Shown here in pieces: positions 7,183 through 15,470 of a stretch of DNA of 64,000 nt. Where the stretch lies: positions 1 through 64,000 of the forward strand of contig ONCJ01000003.1 of assembly GCA_900316295.1 (NCBI GenBank), read 5' to 3'. The DNA comes from an uncultured Prevotella sp. Its GTDB lineage: Bacteria; Bacteroidota; Bacteroidia; Bacteroidales; Bacteroidaceae. The notes below the pieces were generated by a model. It searched no databases. It saw only the letters and a list, made by a program, of their open reading frames with translations, and was not told the DNA's origin. Each line of letters opens with the position of its first letter. The stretch's first letter is position 1. Both the position numbers and the translations under genes were made by a program.

Positions 7183-8199
7183 CTATTGGAGGGATGCCTC
7201 GGTGAAGGCGTCCATGATCTCCGTGGGACGATTGTCTTGGAAGGCTCCGAGAGGATATTGACCTTCGAGTTCAGGAGCCCAGTAGAAGACTCCCTTGCAA
7301 TGGCCTTCGCATTGGGTCTTGGCTGCCTTGATGAGAGCCTGCATGATGGCTTTGCCCTCCTTGGGCTTTTTCGCCTCTGCACCCGTCTCTACTATCATAA
7401 GCTCGCAACCGTATTTGCGGTTGAGGGCTTTTATGTTGTCCACCACCTTGCTGATGGTCTCCTGATATGAGGAGGTGAGCCCTGAGTCCTTGTCCCAATA
7501 TGGATAGACGCTGATGCCTATCATGTCCCAATGGGCACCATACTGGCGCAGACCGTCGAAGATGAAGTTGTAGCGGTAGGGGTCGCAGCCGCCGTCAAGA
7601 TGGACTATCACGGTGGCATCAGGATAGACGCTCTTTACTGCCTGATAGCCAGCCTCGGTGAGTCCGGCATATTGCTGCATGTTGTCTTCAGCCTTGCCCA
7701 TAGGCCACAACATTCCGTGAGTCGTCTCATTGCCTACCTGCACCCATCTTACGTCGATATGGTTGTCCTTGAGTAGTTGCAGGGTCTCACGTGTATGTTC
7801 GGCAAGGGCATATAGCATCTCGTCATATTTGAAGTATTGCCATGAGGCAGGTATATGTTGCTTGCCTGGGTCAGCCCACCAGTCGCTGTAGTGGAAATCT
7901 ATCATTACAGCCATGCCGTAGTATTGTGCGCGCTTTGCCATCGTCAGAACGTCGTCCTTGCTGCAGAATCCGCCACGGGGGTTCACCCATACACGCAGAC
8001 GGATGGCGTTGAGGCCTAATTCCTTCATTAGTGCAGTATTCTCACGAATGTCTCCCTTGGCATTGTACAGTCTCACTCCCCGTGCTTCCAGTTCGGTCGT
8101 CCCGCTAATGTCGGCACCGAGCCAGAAGGGTTCTTGAGCATGGATATACGATAGGGATGTCAGCGTTGTTGCGATGAGGATTAGAATAGTCTTTTTCAT
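7183..8199 (-). CDS. Arabinogalactan endo-beta-1,4-galactanase, GH53
   Basis: Cleaves beta-1,4-galactan side chains of pectin. The 338-residue protein has a signal peptide (MKKTILILIATTL to HAQ) and the GH53 catalytic pattern: GADISGTTELE, NAIRLRVWVNP, DFHYSDWWADPGKQ, the acid/base in QVGNETTHGMLWP, and the nucleophile in LMIVETGAE, where most members have VETAYP. It ends with the LGAFQDNRP region. No susC/susD pair or other hydrolase gene is adjacent, so it is not in a typical utilisation locus here. It is divergent from the EEP gene, with a minus-strand TATCTTTG box at 8233-8240. Confidence 0.9.
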   Translation of the reverse strand: MKKTILILIATTLTSLSYIHAQEPFWLGADISGTTELEARGVRLYNAKGDIRENTALMKELGLNAIRLRVWVNPRGGFCSKDDVLTMAKRAQYYGMAVMIDFHYSDWWADPGKQHIPASWQYFKYDEMLYALAEHTRETLQLLKDNHIDVRWVQVGNETTHGMLWPMGKAEDNMQQYAGLTEAGYQAVKSVYPDATVIVHLDGGCDPYRYNFIFDGLRQYGAHWDMIGISVYPYWDKDSGLTSSYQETISKVVDNIKALNRKYGCELMIVETGAEAKKPKEGKAIMQALIKAAKTQCEGHCKGVFYWAPELEGQYPLGAFQDNRPTEIMDAFTEASLQ

Positions 8200-8232
8200 A
8201 ATTTTATATGCGGCTTATTGGTTATTTTTCTG

Positions 8233-8240
8233 CAAAGATA
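8233..8240 (-). promoter_or_regulatory. -7 box for the GH53 gene
   Basis: TATCTTTG on the minus strand, about 33 bases before the GH53 ATG, back to back with the EEP promoter. Confidence 0.6.
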
Positions 8241-8272
8241 ATAAAAAGGGCCGAATTGCAAGAAAAAATGGC

Positions 8273-8280
8273 TAACTTTG
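8273..8280 (+). promoter_or_regulatory. -7 box of the EEP gene, leaderless arrangement
   Basis: TAACTTTG is followed by only four bases (CACT) before the ATG at 8285. With Bacteroidetes spacing the transcript would start at or within a base or two of the start codon. Confidence 0.65.
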
Positions 8281-8284
8281 CACT

Positions 8285-9280
8285 ATGAAATGGGCGAGAT
8301 TGGTGAACAAAACGGTATGTATTCTGTGCGGATTTGTATTCCTGCATGCTGAGGCTCAAGACAGACTGGTCGTGGTAGAGTGGAATGTGGAAAACCTGTT
8401 CGATACGAGGCACGACACTCTGAAGAACGATTATGAGTTTCTTCCTGACGGCAGCTATCGCTGGAGTCGCAGTCGCTATTGGCGTAAGCTGAACAGGGTG
8501 GGGCAGACTATTGCGGCGTGTGGCGAGCAGACGAGCACGATGCCCCATCTGATAGGTATCTGCGAGGTGGAGAACGACACGGTGTTGTTCGACCTTACTA
8601 AGCGCTCGCTACTCAGAAAGGCACGCTATGAGTATGTGATGACCTCTTCGCCCGACCAACGTGGTATAGATGTAGCGTTGCTCTATTCGCCGTTTGCATT
8701 CCAGTTGATGGAGTCGCGGTCGATACGGATAGAGCCTTTGCCTGACATGCGCCCTACTCGTGATATACTGTATGTGAAGGGACGCCTGCTCAACGACGAC
8801 AGCCTGCATGTCTTTGTGGTGCATGCACCCAGCCGCTCGGGTGGGGAGAGGGCTACACGTAAGAACAGAATACACGTGGCAGAATGTCTTATGAGCGTAG
8901 TCGATTCTATCAGAAATGACAGCCCTGCGGCTAAGATCGTGATAATGGGCGACTTCAATGACTATACATCTTCGCCCTCATTAGCATACCTGTGTGGTAA
9001 TGGTTTTGTGGATGTGTCGGCTGGCGCTCATGGAAATAACGGAGCGCAAGGTACATATCGCTATCGTGGAGAGTGGGGCAGCCTGGACCATATCCTGTTG
9101 AGCGAGTCGCTTGTCAGTCAGAGGGATAGCTGCTTCGTGCTGGATACACCATTCCTCTTACAGGAAGACGAGAAATATGGAGGCGTAAAGCCGCGTCGTA
9201 ACTATCTTGGTCCGCGCTATCTCAATGGCTACTCTGACCATCTTCCGCTGGTTCTTCATCTGAGAGTGCGTCGCGAATGA
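8285..9280 (+). CDS. Secreted endonuclease/exonuclease/phosphatase-family protein
   Basis: Metal-dependent phosphoesterase fold shared by DNase I and inositol phosphatases. Motifs in order: VVEWNVENLFD, IGICEVEND, RGIDVALLYSP, VVHAPSRSGG, IVIMGDFNDY, GSLDHILLS and GYSDHLPLVLH, covering the metal- and phosphate-binding residues. A signal peptide (FVFLHAEAQ) sends it to the periplasm or outside. The substrate (nucleic acid, sugar or lipid phosphate) cannot be told. The 3' end overlaps the oppositely oriented gene at 9222-9776 by 59 bases. Confidence 0.82.
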   Translation: MKWARLVNKTVCILCGFVFLHAEAQDRLVVVEWNVENLFDTRHDTLKNDYEFLPDGSYRWSRSRYWRKLNRVGQTIAACGEQTSTMPHLIGICEVENDTVLFDLTKRSLLRKARYEYVMTSSPDQRGIDVALLYSPFAFQLMESRSIRIEPLPDMRPTRDILYVKGRLLNDDSLHVFVVHAPSRSGGERATRKNRIHVAECLMSVVDSIRNDSPAAKIVIMGDFNDYTSSPSLAYLCGNGFVDVSAGAHGNNGAQGTYRYRGEWGSLDHILLSESLVSQRDSCFVLDTPFLLQEDEKYGGVKPRRNYLGPRYLNGYSDHLPLVLHLRVRRE

Positions 9281-9776
9281 CATTGCCGATCCCGTTGACA
9301 ATACCCTCCACCACCTTGTTGGCGTATGGTTCAATGGCTTCGCGCACCTTGTCACCCACATTGCCGATGGTCTCCTGCTGCAGCTTCTGGTAATATTTCT
9401 TTGTAGCCTCGTTCAGCTTGTCTTGGTTTACGGTGAAGATATGCCCCAGTAATCCTACAGACACGATGTGTTCTTCGCCCGAATATTCCACCTTGCCTAT
9501 AGAGCAAACCACATGGTTGTCAACGTGTAGCATGTTGTCTATCACACCATCTACAACCTTGTTCAGCACAATCCCGCCGACCATCTGCAACCCTTGTGTG
9601 AGAATGTCGGTATTGGTATTGTTGACTTCAGAGGATAGCGTCGTTTTCACCGATGTGCTAACCATCTGTGACAGTTTGTCCTTGTGGGCTTGAGTGTCTG
9701 GACACGTCATCGTCATGGTGGCTCCGATAACAACAAGGATGAGTATCACGATGAGCCAAGAACTGAATTTTTTCAT
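9222..9776 (-). CDS. Membrane-anchored hypothetical protein
   Basis: A 184-residue protein starting MKKFSSWLIVILILVVIGAT, one N-terminal membrane segment, then TCPDTQAHKDKL and an extracytoplasmic domain ending in an acidic tail (SDEEPAEDGQSSH). The opening with CPD-x-x-AHK recalls small DUF4359-type proteins, but I am not certain of the family. It is translated from the internal ATG at 9774-9776, behind a minus-strand TTTG-N20-TACTTTCG promoter (9830-9799). Its 3' end overlaps the EEP gene tail to tail by 59 bases. Confidence 0.6.
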   Translation of the reverse strand: MKKFSSWLIVILILVVIGATMTMTCPDTQAHKDKLSQMVSTSVKTTLSSEVNNTNTDILTQGLQMVGGIVLNKVVDGVIDNMLHVDNHVVCSIGKVEYSGEEHIVSVGLLGHIFTVNQDKLNEATKKYYQKLQQETIGNVGDKVREAIEPYANKVVEGIVNGIGNVIRDALSDEEPAEDGQSSH

Positions 9777-9798
9777 GATGTTGTCTTTTGTTTGTGTG

Positions 9799-9830
9799 CG
9801 AAAGTAGTTATTTCCCAGATTATTCCCAAA
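9799..9830 (-). promoter_or_regulatory. Promoter of the gene at 9222-9776
   Basis: Minus strand TTTG (9830-9827), 20 bases, TACTTTCG (9806-9799), one mismatch to the -7 consensus. Confidence 0.55.
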
Positions 9831-9913
9831 AGTTTTGACGCCAAAATGACAAAAAAGTAAAAATGGAACAAAATAATTACGCATTATGCATTACGCATTA
9901 CGAATTAAATTAC

Positions 9914-9921
9914 TACCTTTG
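9914..9921 (+). promoter_or_regulatory. -7 box upstream of ffh
   Basis: TACCTTTG, 36 bases before the ffh ATG, following an ATTACGCATTACGAATTA repeat tract. Confidence 0.55.
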
Positions 9922-9957
9922 CACGCTGAAAATATAAATAGGTATAAGAGAAATAAG

Positions 9958-11292
9958 ATGTTTGAAAATTTAAGTGAAAGACTTGAGAGATCCTTTAAAA
10001 TTTTAAAGGGTGAAGGCAAGATAACCGAGATAAATGTAGCTGAGACCCTGAAGGACGTGCGCAGGGCTCTGCTCGATGCCGATGTCAACTACAAGGTAGC
10101 CAAGACCTTTACCGATACGGTAAAGCAGAAGGCGCTCGGCATGAACGTGCTTACAGCTATTAAGCCAGGACAACTCATGGTGAAGTTGGTTCACGACGAA
10201 CTGGCGGAACTCATGGGAGGCGAGACTGCTTCGCTCAATCTCGAAGGTCGTCCAGCCATCATATTGATGTCGGGTCTGCAGGGTTCTGGTAAGACTACAT
10301 TTAGCGGAAAGCTGGCAAACATGCTCAAGAACAAGCAGCACAAGAACCCGCTGCTCGTAGCTTGCGACGTATACCGTCCTGCTGCTATCCAGCAGTTGCA
10401 TGTAGTGGGCGAGCAGATAGGCGTGCCTGTATATTCCGAACCAGACAGTAAGAACGTCAACGAGATAGCCGATCACGCTCTGGCTGAGGCCAAGGCTAAG
10501 GGATATAACGTCGTCATCATAGATACCGCTGGCCGTCTGGCTGTGGATGAGGAGATGATGAACGAGATAGAGAGTCTGAAGAAACATGTCAATCCCGATG
10601 AGACTCTGTTTGTTGTCGACTCCATGACCGGTCAGGACGCTGTGAATACAGCAAAGGAATTTAACGACCGACTCGACTTTGACGGAGTCGTCTTGACAAA
10701 ACTCGATGGCGACACACGTGGTGGTGCGGCACTCTCTATACGTACCGTCGTAACAAAGCCAATCAAGTTTATCGGTACTGGCGAGAAGATGGAGGCTATC
10801 GACGTGTTCCATCCTGCACGTATGGCTGACCGAATACTCGGCATGGGCGATGTCGTATCGCTCGTGGAGCGAGCTCAGGAACAGTTTGACGAGGAGGAGG
10901 CACGCCGTCTGGAGAAGAAAATCCGTAAGAACCAGTTCGACTTCAACGACTTCTACAACCAGATACAACAGGTGAAGAAGATGGGCAACCTCAAGGATCT
11001 TGCTTCGATGATACCTGGAGTAGGCAAGGCTATAAAGGATGTCGACATTGACGACAATGCCTTCAAGAGCATCGAGGCTATCATCCAGAGTATGACTCCT
11101 AACGAGCGCAGCCATCCAGAGATACTTAACGGCAGTCGCCGTCAGCGCATAGCCAAAGGTTCTGGCACCAATATACAGGAGGTGAACCGCATAATCAAAC
11201 AGTTCGACCAGACACGCAAGATGATGCGAATGGTCGCAGGCGGAGGCATGGCTGGTATGATGAGAGGAATGAAGGGAATGCCTAAATTCTAA
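9958..11292 (+). CDS. ffh: Signal recognition particle GTPase Ffh
   Basis: Binds signal sequences and 4.5S RNA and delivers ribosomes to FtsY at the membrane. The 444-residue protein has the N domain (FENLSERLERSFKILKGEGK), the G domain with GLQGSGKTTF, DTAGRL and TKLDGDTRGG, and a Met-rich M domain ending GTNIQEVNRIIKQFDQTRKM and GGGMAGMMRGMKGMPKF. The frame is open further upstream to 9886, but that extension is repeat sequence and contains the promoter, so MFENLSERL at 9958 is the start. folD follows after 65 bases. Confidence 0.96.
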   Translation: MFENLSERLERSFKILKGEGKITEINVAETLKDVRRALLDADVNYKVAKTFTDTVKQKALGMNVLTAIKPGQLMVKLVHDELAELMGGETASLNLEGRPAIILMSGLQGSGKTTFSGKLANMLKNKQHKNPLLVACDVYRPAAIQQLHVVGEQIGVPVYSEPDSKNVNEIADHALAEAKAKGYNVVIIDTAGRLAVDEEMMNEIESLKKHVNPDETLFVVDSMTGQDAVNTAKEFNDRLDFDGVVLTKLDGDTRGGAALSIRTVVTKPIKFIGTGEKMEAIDVFHPARMADRILGMGDVVSLVERAQEQFDEEEARRLEKKIRKNQFDFNDFYNQIQQVKKMGNLKDLASMIPGVGKAIKDVDIDDNAFKSIEAIIQSMTPNERSHPEILNGSRRQRIAKGSGTNIQEVNRIIKQFDQTRKMMRMVAGGGMAGMMRGMKGMPKF

Positions 11293-11299
11293 AAAAAGA

Positions 11300-11341
11300 T
11301 ATATAGTATCTATAGTGACTATAGTAACTATAGTAACAAAA
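11300..11341 (+). repeat. CTATAGTAA-type short tandem tract
   Basis: Imperfect direct repeats of CTATAGTAA between ffh and folD; a similar tract occurs at 14655-14717 between korB and korC. Confidence 0.6.
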
Positions 11342-11357
11342 AAATAAAAAAAGCAAT

Positions 11358-12230
11358 ATGCAGATAATCGACGGAAAGGCAACGGCAACTGCTATCAAGG
11401 CAGAGATAGCCGAAGAGGTAAAGAAAATAGTTGCTGCTGGAGGCAAACGACCACATCTTGCAGCCGTACTCGTGGGACATGACGGCGGTTCGGAGACGTA
11501 TGTCAAGAACAAGGTGCTGGCTTGTGAACAATGTGGCTTCAAGTCTTCGCTTATTCGTTATGAGGACGACATCACCGAGGAAGAACTCTTGGCCTGTGTG
11601 GCGCGACTAAATAACGACGACGACGTCGACGGATTTATAGTCCAACTGCCTTTGCCTAAGCATATCGATGAGCAAAAGATAATAGAAGCTATAGACTATC
11701 GCAAAGATGTAGACGGATTCCATCCCATTAACGTCGGAAGAATGGCTATCGGACTGCCATGTTTTATCTCGGCTACTCCACTTGGCATCATCACTCTCTT
11801 GCGCCACTACAATATAGAGACCAGCGGAAAGAAGTGTGTCATCCTCGGACGATCTAACATTGTGGGTAAGCCAATGGCACAACTGATGATGCAGAAACAG
11901 TATGGCGACGCTACCGTGACGGTATGTCACAGTCGTTCGAAGACACTGAAGGAGGAATGCCGGCAGGCAGACATCATCATAGCTGCCATAGGTAGTCCTG
12001 ATTTTGTTACTGCAGATATGGTGAAGGAAGGTGCTGTCATAATCGACGTAGGCACAACTCGTGTCAAGGACGCAACACGAAAGAGCGGATTCCGACTGAA
12101 TGGTGACGTGAAGTTCGACGAGGTGGCTCCTAAGTGCAGCTATATCACACCAGTACCAGGTGGGGTGGGGCCCATGACCATCTGTTCGCTGATGATGAAC
12201 ACACTAAAGGCAGGAAAGAAGAACGGTTGA
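11358..12230 (+). CDS. folD: Methylenetetrahydrofolate dehydrogenase/cyclohydrolase
   Basis: Bifunctional enzyme converting 5,10-methylene-THF to 10-formyl-THF, feeding purine synthesis and formylation. The 290-residue protein has the catalytic lysine region [24 protein letters not shown], the [12 protein letters not shown] loop, the Rossmann motif [15 protein letters not shown] and the C-terminal [18 protein letters not shown] signature. Downstream of ffh in the same direction; the short CTATAGTAA tract between them does not look like a terminator. Confidence 0.95.
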   Translation: MQIIDGKATATAIKAEIAEEVKKIVAAGGKRPHLAAVLVGHDGGSETYVKNKVLACEQCGFKSSLIRYEDDITEEELLACVARLNNDDDVDGFIVQLPLPKHIDEQKIIEAIDYRKDVDGFHPINVGRMAIGLPCFISATPLGIITLLRHYNIETSGKKCVILGRSNIVGKPMAQLMMQKQYGDATVTVCHSRSKTLKEECRQADIIIAAIGSPDFVTADMVKEGAVIIDVGTTRVKDATRKSGFRLNGDVKFDEVAPKCSYITPVPGGVGPMTICSLMMNTLKAGKKNG

Positions 12231-12283
12231 TAAGTCACACCTTGCGAACAAAGCTCGAGTGAAGACTTGACAATTTGATGATT

Positions 12284-12463
12284 ATGACGACAGAAGAATG
12301 GTATAGGAAAGGTAACGAGTTTCGCAGACAGAGCGACTGGAAACATGCGCTCGACTGCTATATGGAAGCCATAGCGCTCGATCCGGACTCCCCTGCCGTA
12401 GAGGCAAAACAGATGCTGGAAGATATTCTCAACTTCTATAATAAGGATGCTTATAATCCTTGA
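12284..12463 (+). CDS. Small single-TPR protein
   Basis: A 59-residue protein, MTTEEWYRKGNEFRRQSDWK, whose centre (ALDCYMEAIALDPDSPAVEA) is one tetratricopeptide repeat. ATGs at 12275 and 12278 are also possible. It sits just ahead of the ferredoxin subunit of the 2-oxoacid oxidoreductase, an order I recall from other Bacteroidales. It may help assemble that complex, but no function is demonstrated by the sequence. Confidence 0.65.
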   Translation: MTTEEWYRKGNEFRRQSDWKHALDCYMEAIALDPDSPAVEAKQMLEDILNFYNKDAYNP

Positions 12464-12481
12464 TAGATTTAAAGAATTGAA

Positions 12482-12511
12482 ATAATTACGCATTACGCAT
12501 TACGAATTAAG
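12482..12511 (+). repeat. ATTACGCATTACGAATTA tract
   Basis: Short AT-rich direct repeats of ATTACGC/GAATTA between the TPR gene and korD; a similar tract is at 9876-9906 before ffh. Confidence 0.55.
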
Positions 12512-12524
12512 CATTATATAGATT

Positions 12525-12758
12525 ATGAGCAAGATTAAAGGTGCCATAGTTGTTAACACCGACCGATGCAAGGGATGTCAGTTGTGCATCGTAGCATGTC
12601 CAAAGAATGTTATCGCGCTGGCACAAAAGAAAGTGAACGTTCATGGCTACCCCTATGTGGAGCCAGCAAACGCCGAGGATTGTATCGGCTGTGCGTCGTG
12701 TGCCATAGTGTGCCCCGACGGATGTATAACTGTGTATAAACAAAAAGTGGAGGAATAA
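12525..12758 (+). CDS. korD: 2-oxoacid:ferredoxin oxidoreductase, ferredoxin subunit
   Basis: A 77-residue protein with two 4Fe-4S motifs: CKGCQLCIVACP and CIGCASCAIVCP. It relays electrons within the oxidoreductase whose other subunits follow immediately (2-base gap to the alpha subunit). The complex oxidatively decarboxylates a 2-oxoacid to an acyl-CoA, reducing ferredoxin; it can run in reverse in anaerobes. kor is used as a label: 2-oxoglutarate or branched-chain (vor) oxoacids are both possible substrates. Confidence 0.88.
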   Translation: MSKIKGAIVVNTDRCKGCQLCIVACPKNVIALAQKKVNVHGYPYVEPANAEDCIGCASCAIVCPDGCITVYKQKVEE

Positions 12759-12760
12759 TT

Positions 12761-13849
12761 ATGGCAGAGAAAGAGGCTATTCTTATGAAAGGTAATGAGG
12801 CTATTGCTCATGCCGCAATACGCTGTGGAGCGGATGGCTACTTTGGCTATCCCATCACACCACAGAGCGAGGTGCTTGAAACCCTTGCAGCAGAGAAACC
12901 ATGGGAGACGACTGGCATGGTGGTACTGCAGGCTGAAAGCGAGGTGGCTGCTATCAATATGATTTATGGTGGTGCTGGAGCTGGTAAGCGTGTCCTCACC
13001 TCGTCGTCAAGTCCTGGTGTGGCACTTATGCAGGAGGGTATCGCATATATGGCAGGTTCTGAGATTCCTGGACTCATCGTCAACGTTCAGCGTGGAGGTC
13101 CTGGTCTGGGTACAATCCAGCCGTCACAGAGCGACTATTTCCAAGCTACGCGTGGTGGTGGCAATGGCGACTATTATGTTATCGTGCTGGCACCAAACTC
13201 TGTTCAGGAGATGGCTGACTTCGTCGATCTCGCCTTCGAGCTTGCTTTCAAATACCGTAACCCTGCGATGATACTCAGCGATGGCGTCATCGGACAAATG
13301 ATGGAGAAGGTGGTCCTGCCAGAACAGAAGCCACGCAAGACGGAGGAGGAGATACGTCGACTCTACCCATGGGCTACGGTGGGACGTACTCCCGACCGCC
13401 AGCCAAACATCATGACATCTTTGGAGCTGAAGCCGGAGGTAATGGAGGCACGCAACCTCCACCTGCAGGCTAAGTATGCGGAGATAAAAGAAAAGGAGGT
13501 TCGTTTTGAGAATCAGAATACCGACGATGCCGACTATATCATAGTGGCATTTGGTAGTGCTGCGCGTATCGCTGAGAAAGCCATCGAACTGGCACGTGCC
13601 GAAGGCATAAAGGTGGGACTCTTCCGTCCTATCACCCTGTGGCCGTTCCCAGAGAAACAGATAGCTCAGCTGGCACAGGGTAAGAAGGGCGTTCTCGTGG
13701 CAGAGATTAATGCCGGACAGATGGTTGAGGATGTGCGTCTTGCCATCAATGGTGCCGTCCCTGTAGAACACTTCGGTCGTCTTGGTGGTATTGTACCAGA
13801 ACCAGAAGAAATCGTTAGTGCTTTGCGAACAAAGTTGATGGGAAAATAG
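12761..13849 (+). CDS. korA: 2-oxoacid:ferredoxin oxidoreductase, alpha subunit
   Basis: The 362-residue subunit starts MAEKEAILMKGNEAIAHAAI and carries GYFGYPITPQSEV, the AGAGKRVLTSSSSPG segment and the C-terminal transketolase-like part (LFRPITLWPFPEKQI). This is the pyrimidine-domain half of the enzyme. It is close to proteins commonly annotated VorB, so 3-methyl-2-oxobutanoate is a credible substrate, and the ilv operon lies just downstream. The icd-acn-gltA genes also in this window would fit 2-oxoglutarate. Sequence alone does not decide. Confidence 0.88.
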   Translation: MAEKEAILMKGNEAIAHAAIRCGADGYFGYPITPQSEVLETLAAEKPWETTGMVVLQAESEVAAINMIYGGAGAGKRVLTSSSSPGVALMQEGIAYMAGSEIPGLIVNVQRGGPGLGTIQPSQSDYFQATRGGGNGDYYVIVLAPNSVQEMADFVDLAFELAFKYRNPAMILSDGVIGQMMEKVVLPEQKPRKTEEEIRRLYPWATVGRTPDRQPNIMTSLELKPEVMEARNLHLQAKYAEIKEKEVRFENQNTDDADYIIVAFGSAARIAEKAIELARAEGIKVGLFRPITLWPFPEKQIAQLAQGKKGVLVAEINAGQMVEDVRLAINGAVPVEHFGRLGGIVPEPEEIVSALRTKLMGK

Positions 13850-13893
13850 TAATTGATAATTGATAATTGACAATTGATAATTAATAATTGACA
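13846..13893 (+). repeat. TAATTGATAATTGACAATTG tract
   Basis: Five or so imperfect copies of AATTGATAATTGACA between korA and korB; comparable tracts occur at 2909-2923 and 16719-16748. The TTG inside it at 13888 is not needed as a start because ATG follows at 13894. Confidence 0.6.
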
Positions 13894-14655
13894 ATGGAAA
13901 ACAATATTATAAGTCCAGAAAATCTTGTTTACAAGAAACCTTCCTTGATGAACGACACACCGATGCACTATTGTCCTGGTTGTTCGCATGGAGTGGTACA
14001 TAAGCTCGTGGCAGAAGTTATCGAGGAGATGCAGATGGAGGAGAAGACCGTGGGAGTGTGTCCTGTGGGATGTGCGGTGTTCGCATACCGCTATCTTGAC
14101 ATCGACTGGCAGGAGGCAGCACATGGTCGTGCGCCAGCTGTAGCAACAGCAGTAAAACGACTCTGGCCCGATCGCCTTGTCTTCACCTATCAGGGCGATG
14201 GCGACCTTGCTTGTATCGGAACGGCTGAGACCATACACGCCCTGAACCGAGGCGAGAATATCACCATCATCTTCATCAATAATGCCATATATGGTATGAC
14301 AGGAGGACAGATGGCTCCAACCACACTCCTCGGACAGAAGACGGCTACGTGTCCATACGGCAGAACTCCCGAGCTGCATGGCTATCCGCTGAAGATAACC
14401 GAGATTGCCGCTCAGCTGGAAGGTACCTGCTACGTGACACGTCAGAGCGTGGAGAGTGTTGCTGCTATACGTAGTGCAAAGAAGGCTATACGTAAGGCTT
14501 TCGAGGCTTCGATGGCAGGCAAGGGCTCATCGCTTGTTGAGATCGTTTCCACATGTAATAGCGGATGGAAGCTCTCACCTGTGAAAGCCAACGAGTGGAT
14601 GAAGGAAAATATGTTTAAGTTCTACCAAAAGGGCGACCTCAAGGATGAGATATAG
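13894..14655 (+). CDS. korB: 2-oxoacid:ferredoxin oxidoreductase, beta (TPP) subunit
   Basis: A 253-residue thiamine diphosphate subunit. Motifs: HYCPGCSHGVVHKL at the start, GVCPVGCAVFAYRY, the TPP-binding stretch YQGDGDLACIGTAETIHALN...NNAIYGMTGGQMAPTT. It pairs with the alpha subunit to form the active site. Start chosen at ATG 13894 (MENNIISPENL) rather than the in-frame TTG two codons upstream in the repeat tract. Confidence 0.92.
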   Translation: MENNIISPENLVYKKPSLMNDTPMHYCPGCSHGVVHKLVAEVIEEMQMEEKTVGVCPVGCAVFAYRYLDIDWQEAAHGRAPAVATAVKRLWPDRLVFTYQGDGDLACIGTAETIHALNRGENITIIFINNAIYGMTGGQMAPTTLLGQKTATCPYGRTPELHGYPLKITEIAAQLEGTCYVTRQSVESVAAIRSAKKAIRKAFEASMAGKGSSLVEIVSTCNSGWKLSPVKANEWMKENMFKFYQKGDLKDEI

Positions 14656-14737
14656 TACCTTATAGTATTTTATAGTTCCTATAGTATCTATAGTTTCTAT
14701 AGCTACTATATATAATAATGTGTAAGAAGTAACGACA

Positions 14738-15283
14738 ATGAAGACAGAGATCATTATAAGCGGATTTGGAGGACAGGGAGTCCTTTCCATGGGTAAGATA
14801 CTGGCTTATTCAGGACTGATGGAGGACAAAGAAGTGACATGGATGCCTGCATACGGACCGGAACAGCGTGGCGGTACTGCCAATGTCACCGTGATAGTAA
14901 GCGACGAGAGAGTGTCGTCTCCCATCCTGAGCAAGTACGATGTGGCGATAGTTCTCAACCAGCCGTCGCTCGAGAAGTTCGAGCCGAAGATCAAACCAGG
15001 CGGTATCCTCATCTATGACGGCTATGGCATCATGAATCCTCCCACACGTAAGGACATAACCATCTATCGCATCGACGCCATGGACAAGGCTGCCGAGATG
15101 AAAAACTCAAAGGTGTTTAATATGATTGTTCTTGGCGGACTGCTCAAAGTATGCCCCGTGGTAAGTACCGACGGACTCAACAAAGCACTCTACAAGAGCC
15201 TGCCAGAGCGCCATCACTCCATGATTCCACTCAATATGCAAGCCGTAGAAGAAGGCATGAAGATTATAGAGAAAATAGGCTAA
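14738..15283 (+). CDS. korC: 2-oxoacid:ferredoxin oxidoreductase, gamma subunit
   Basis: The 181-residue gamma subunit shows the family signature ISGFGGQGVLSMGKILAY and MPAYGPEQRGGTANV (CoA-binding region). Last gene of the korDABC set. Separated from korB by 82 bases of CTATAGTAN-type repeats. Confidence 0.92.
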   Translation: MKTEIIISGFGGQGVLSMGKILAYSGLMEDKEVTWMPAYGPEQRGGTANVTVIVSDERVSSPILSKYDVAIVLNQPSLEKFEPKIKPGGILIYDGYGIMNPPTRKDITIYRIDAMDKAAEMKNSKVFNMIVLGGLLKVCPVVSTDGLNKALYKSLPERHHSMIPLNMQAVEEGMKIIEKIG

Positions 15284-15379
15284 AAAGCCCTAAAATGCTT
15301 GATTTTCGTCAAAATGAAAAGGGAAAATGGTTAAAAAAGTGGCTTTTATGACAGAAATTGACATTTTTTTTCAAAAAAA

Positions 15380-15411
15380 TTTGGTCATATCATAAATTCT
15401 TTTTTACTTTG
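15380..15411 (+). promoter_or_regulatory. Promoter of the OmpA gene
   Basis: TTTG (15380-15383), 20 bases, TTACTTTG (15404-15411), one mismatch at the -7 box; about 60 bases of AT-rich leader before the ATG. Confidence 0.65.
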
Positions 15412-15470
15412 CAGCATAAAATAAGGAGATTATAATTCTTTTTAATATTAATTAATTAACAAAAGAAAAC

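Noticed and set aside
9886..9957. Longer N-terminus for Ffh
   Set aside because: The extension is translated repeat tract and contains the promoter box at 9914-9921; MFENLSERL is the family start.
10003..11388. Long open frame (461 codons) antisense to ffh
   Set aside because: It lies fully over the conserved ffh gene on the other strand, has a Leu/His-rich composition typical of a shadow frame, and shows no recognisable domain.
12761..15283. Assigning the oxidoreductase firmly to 2-oxoglutarate
   Set aside because: The alpha subunit looks close to VorB-type proteins; substrate cannot be read from sequence.
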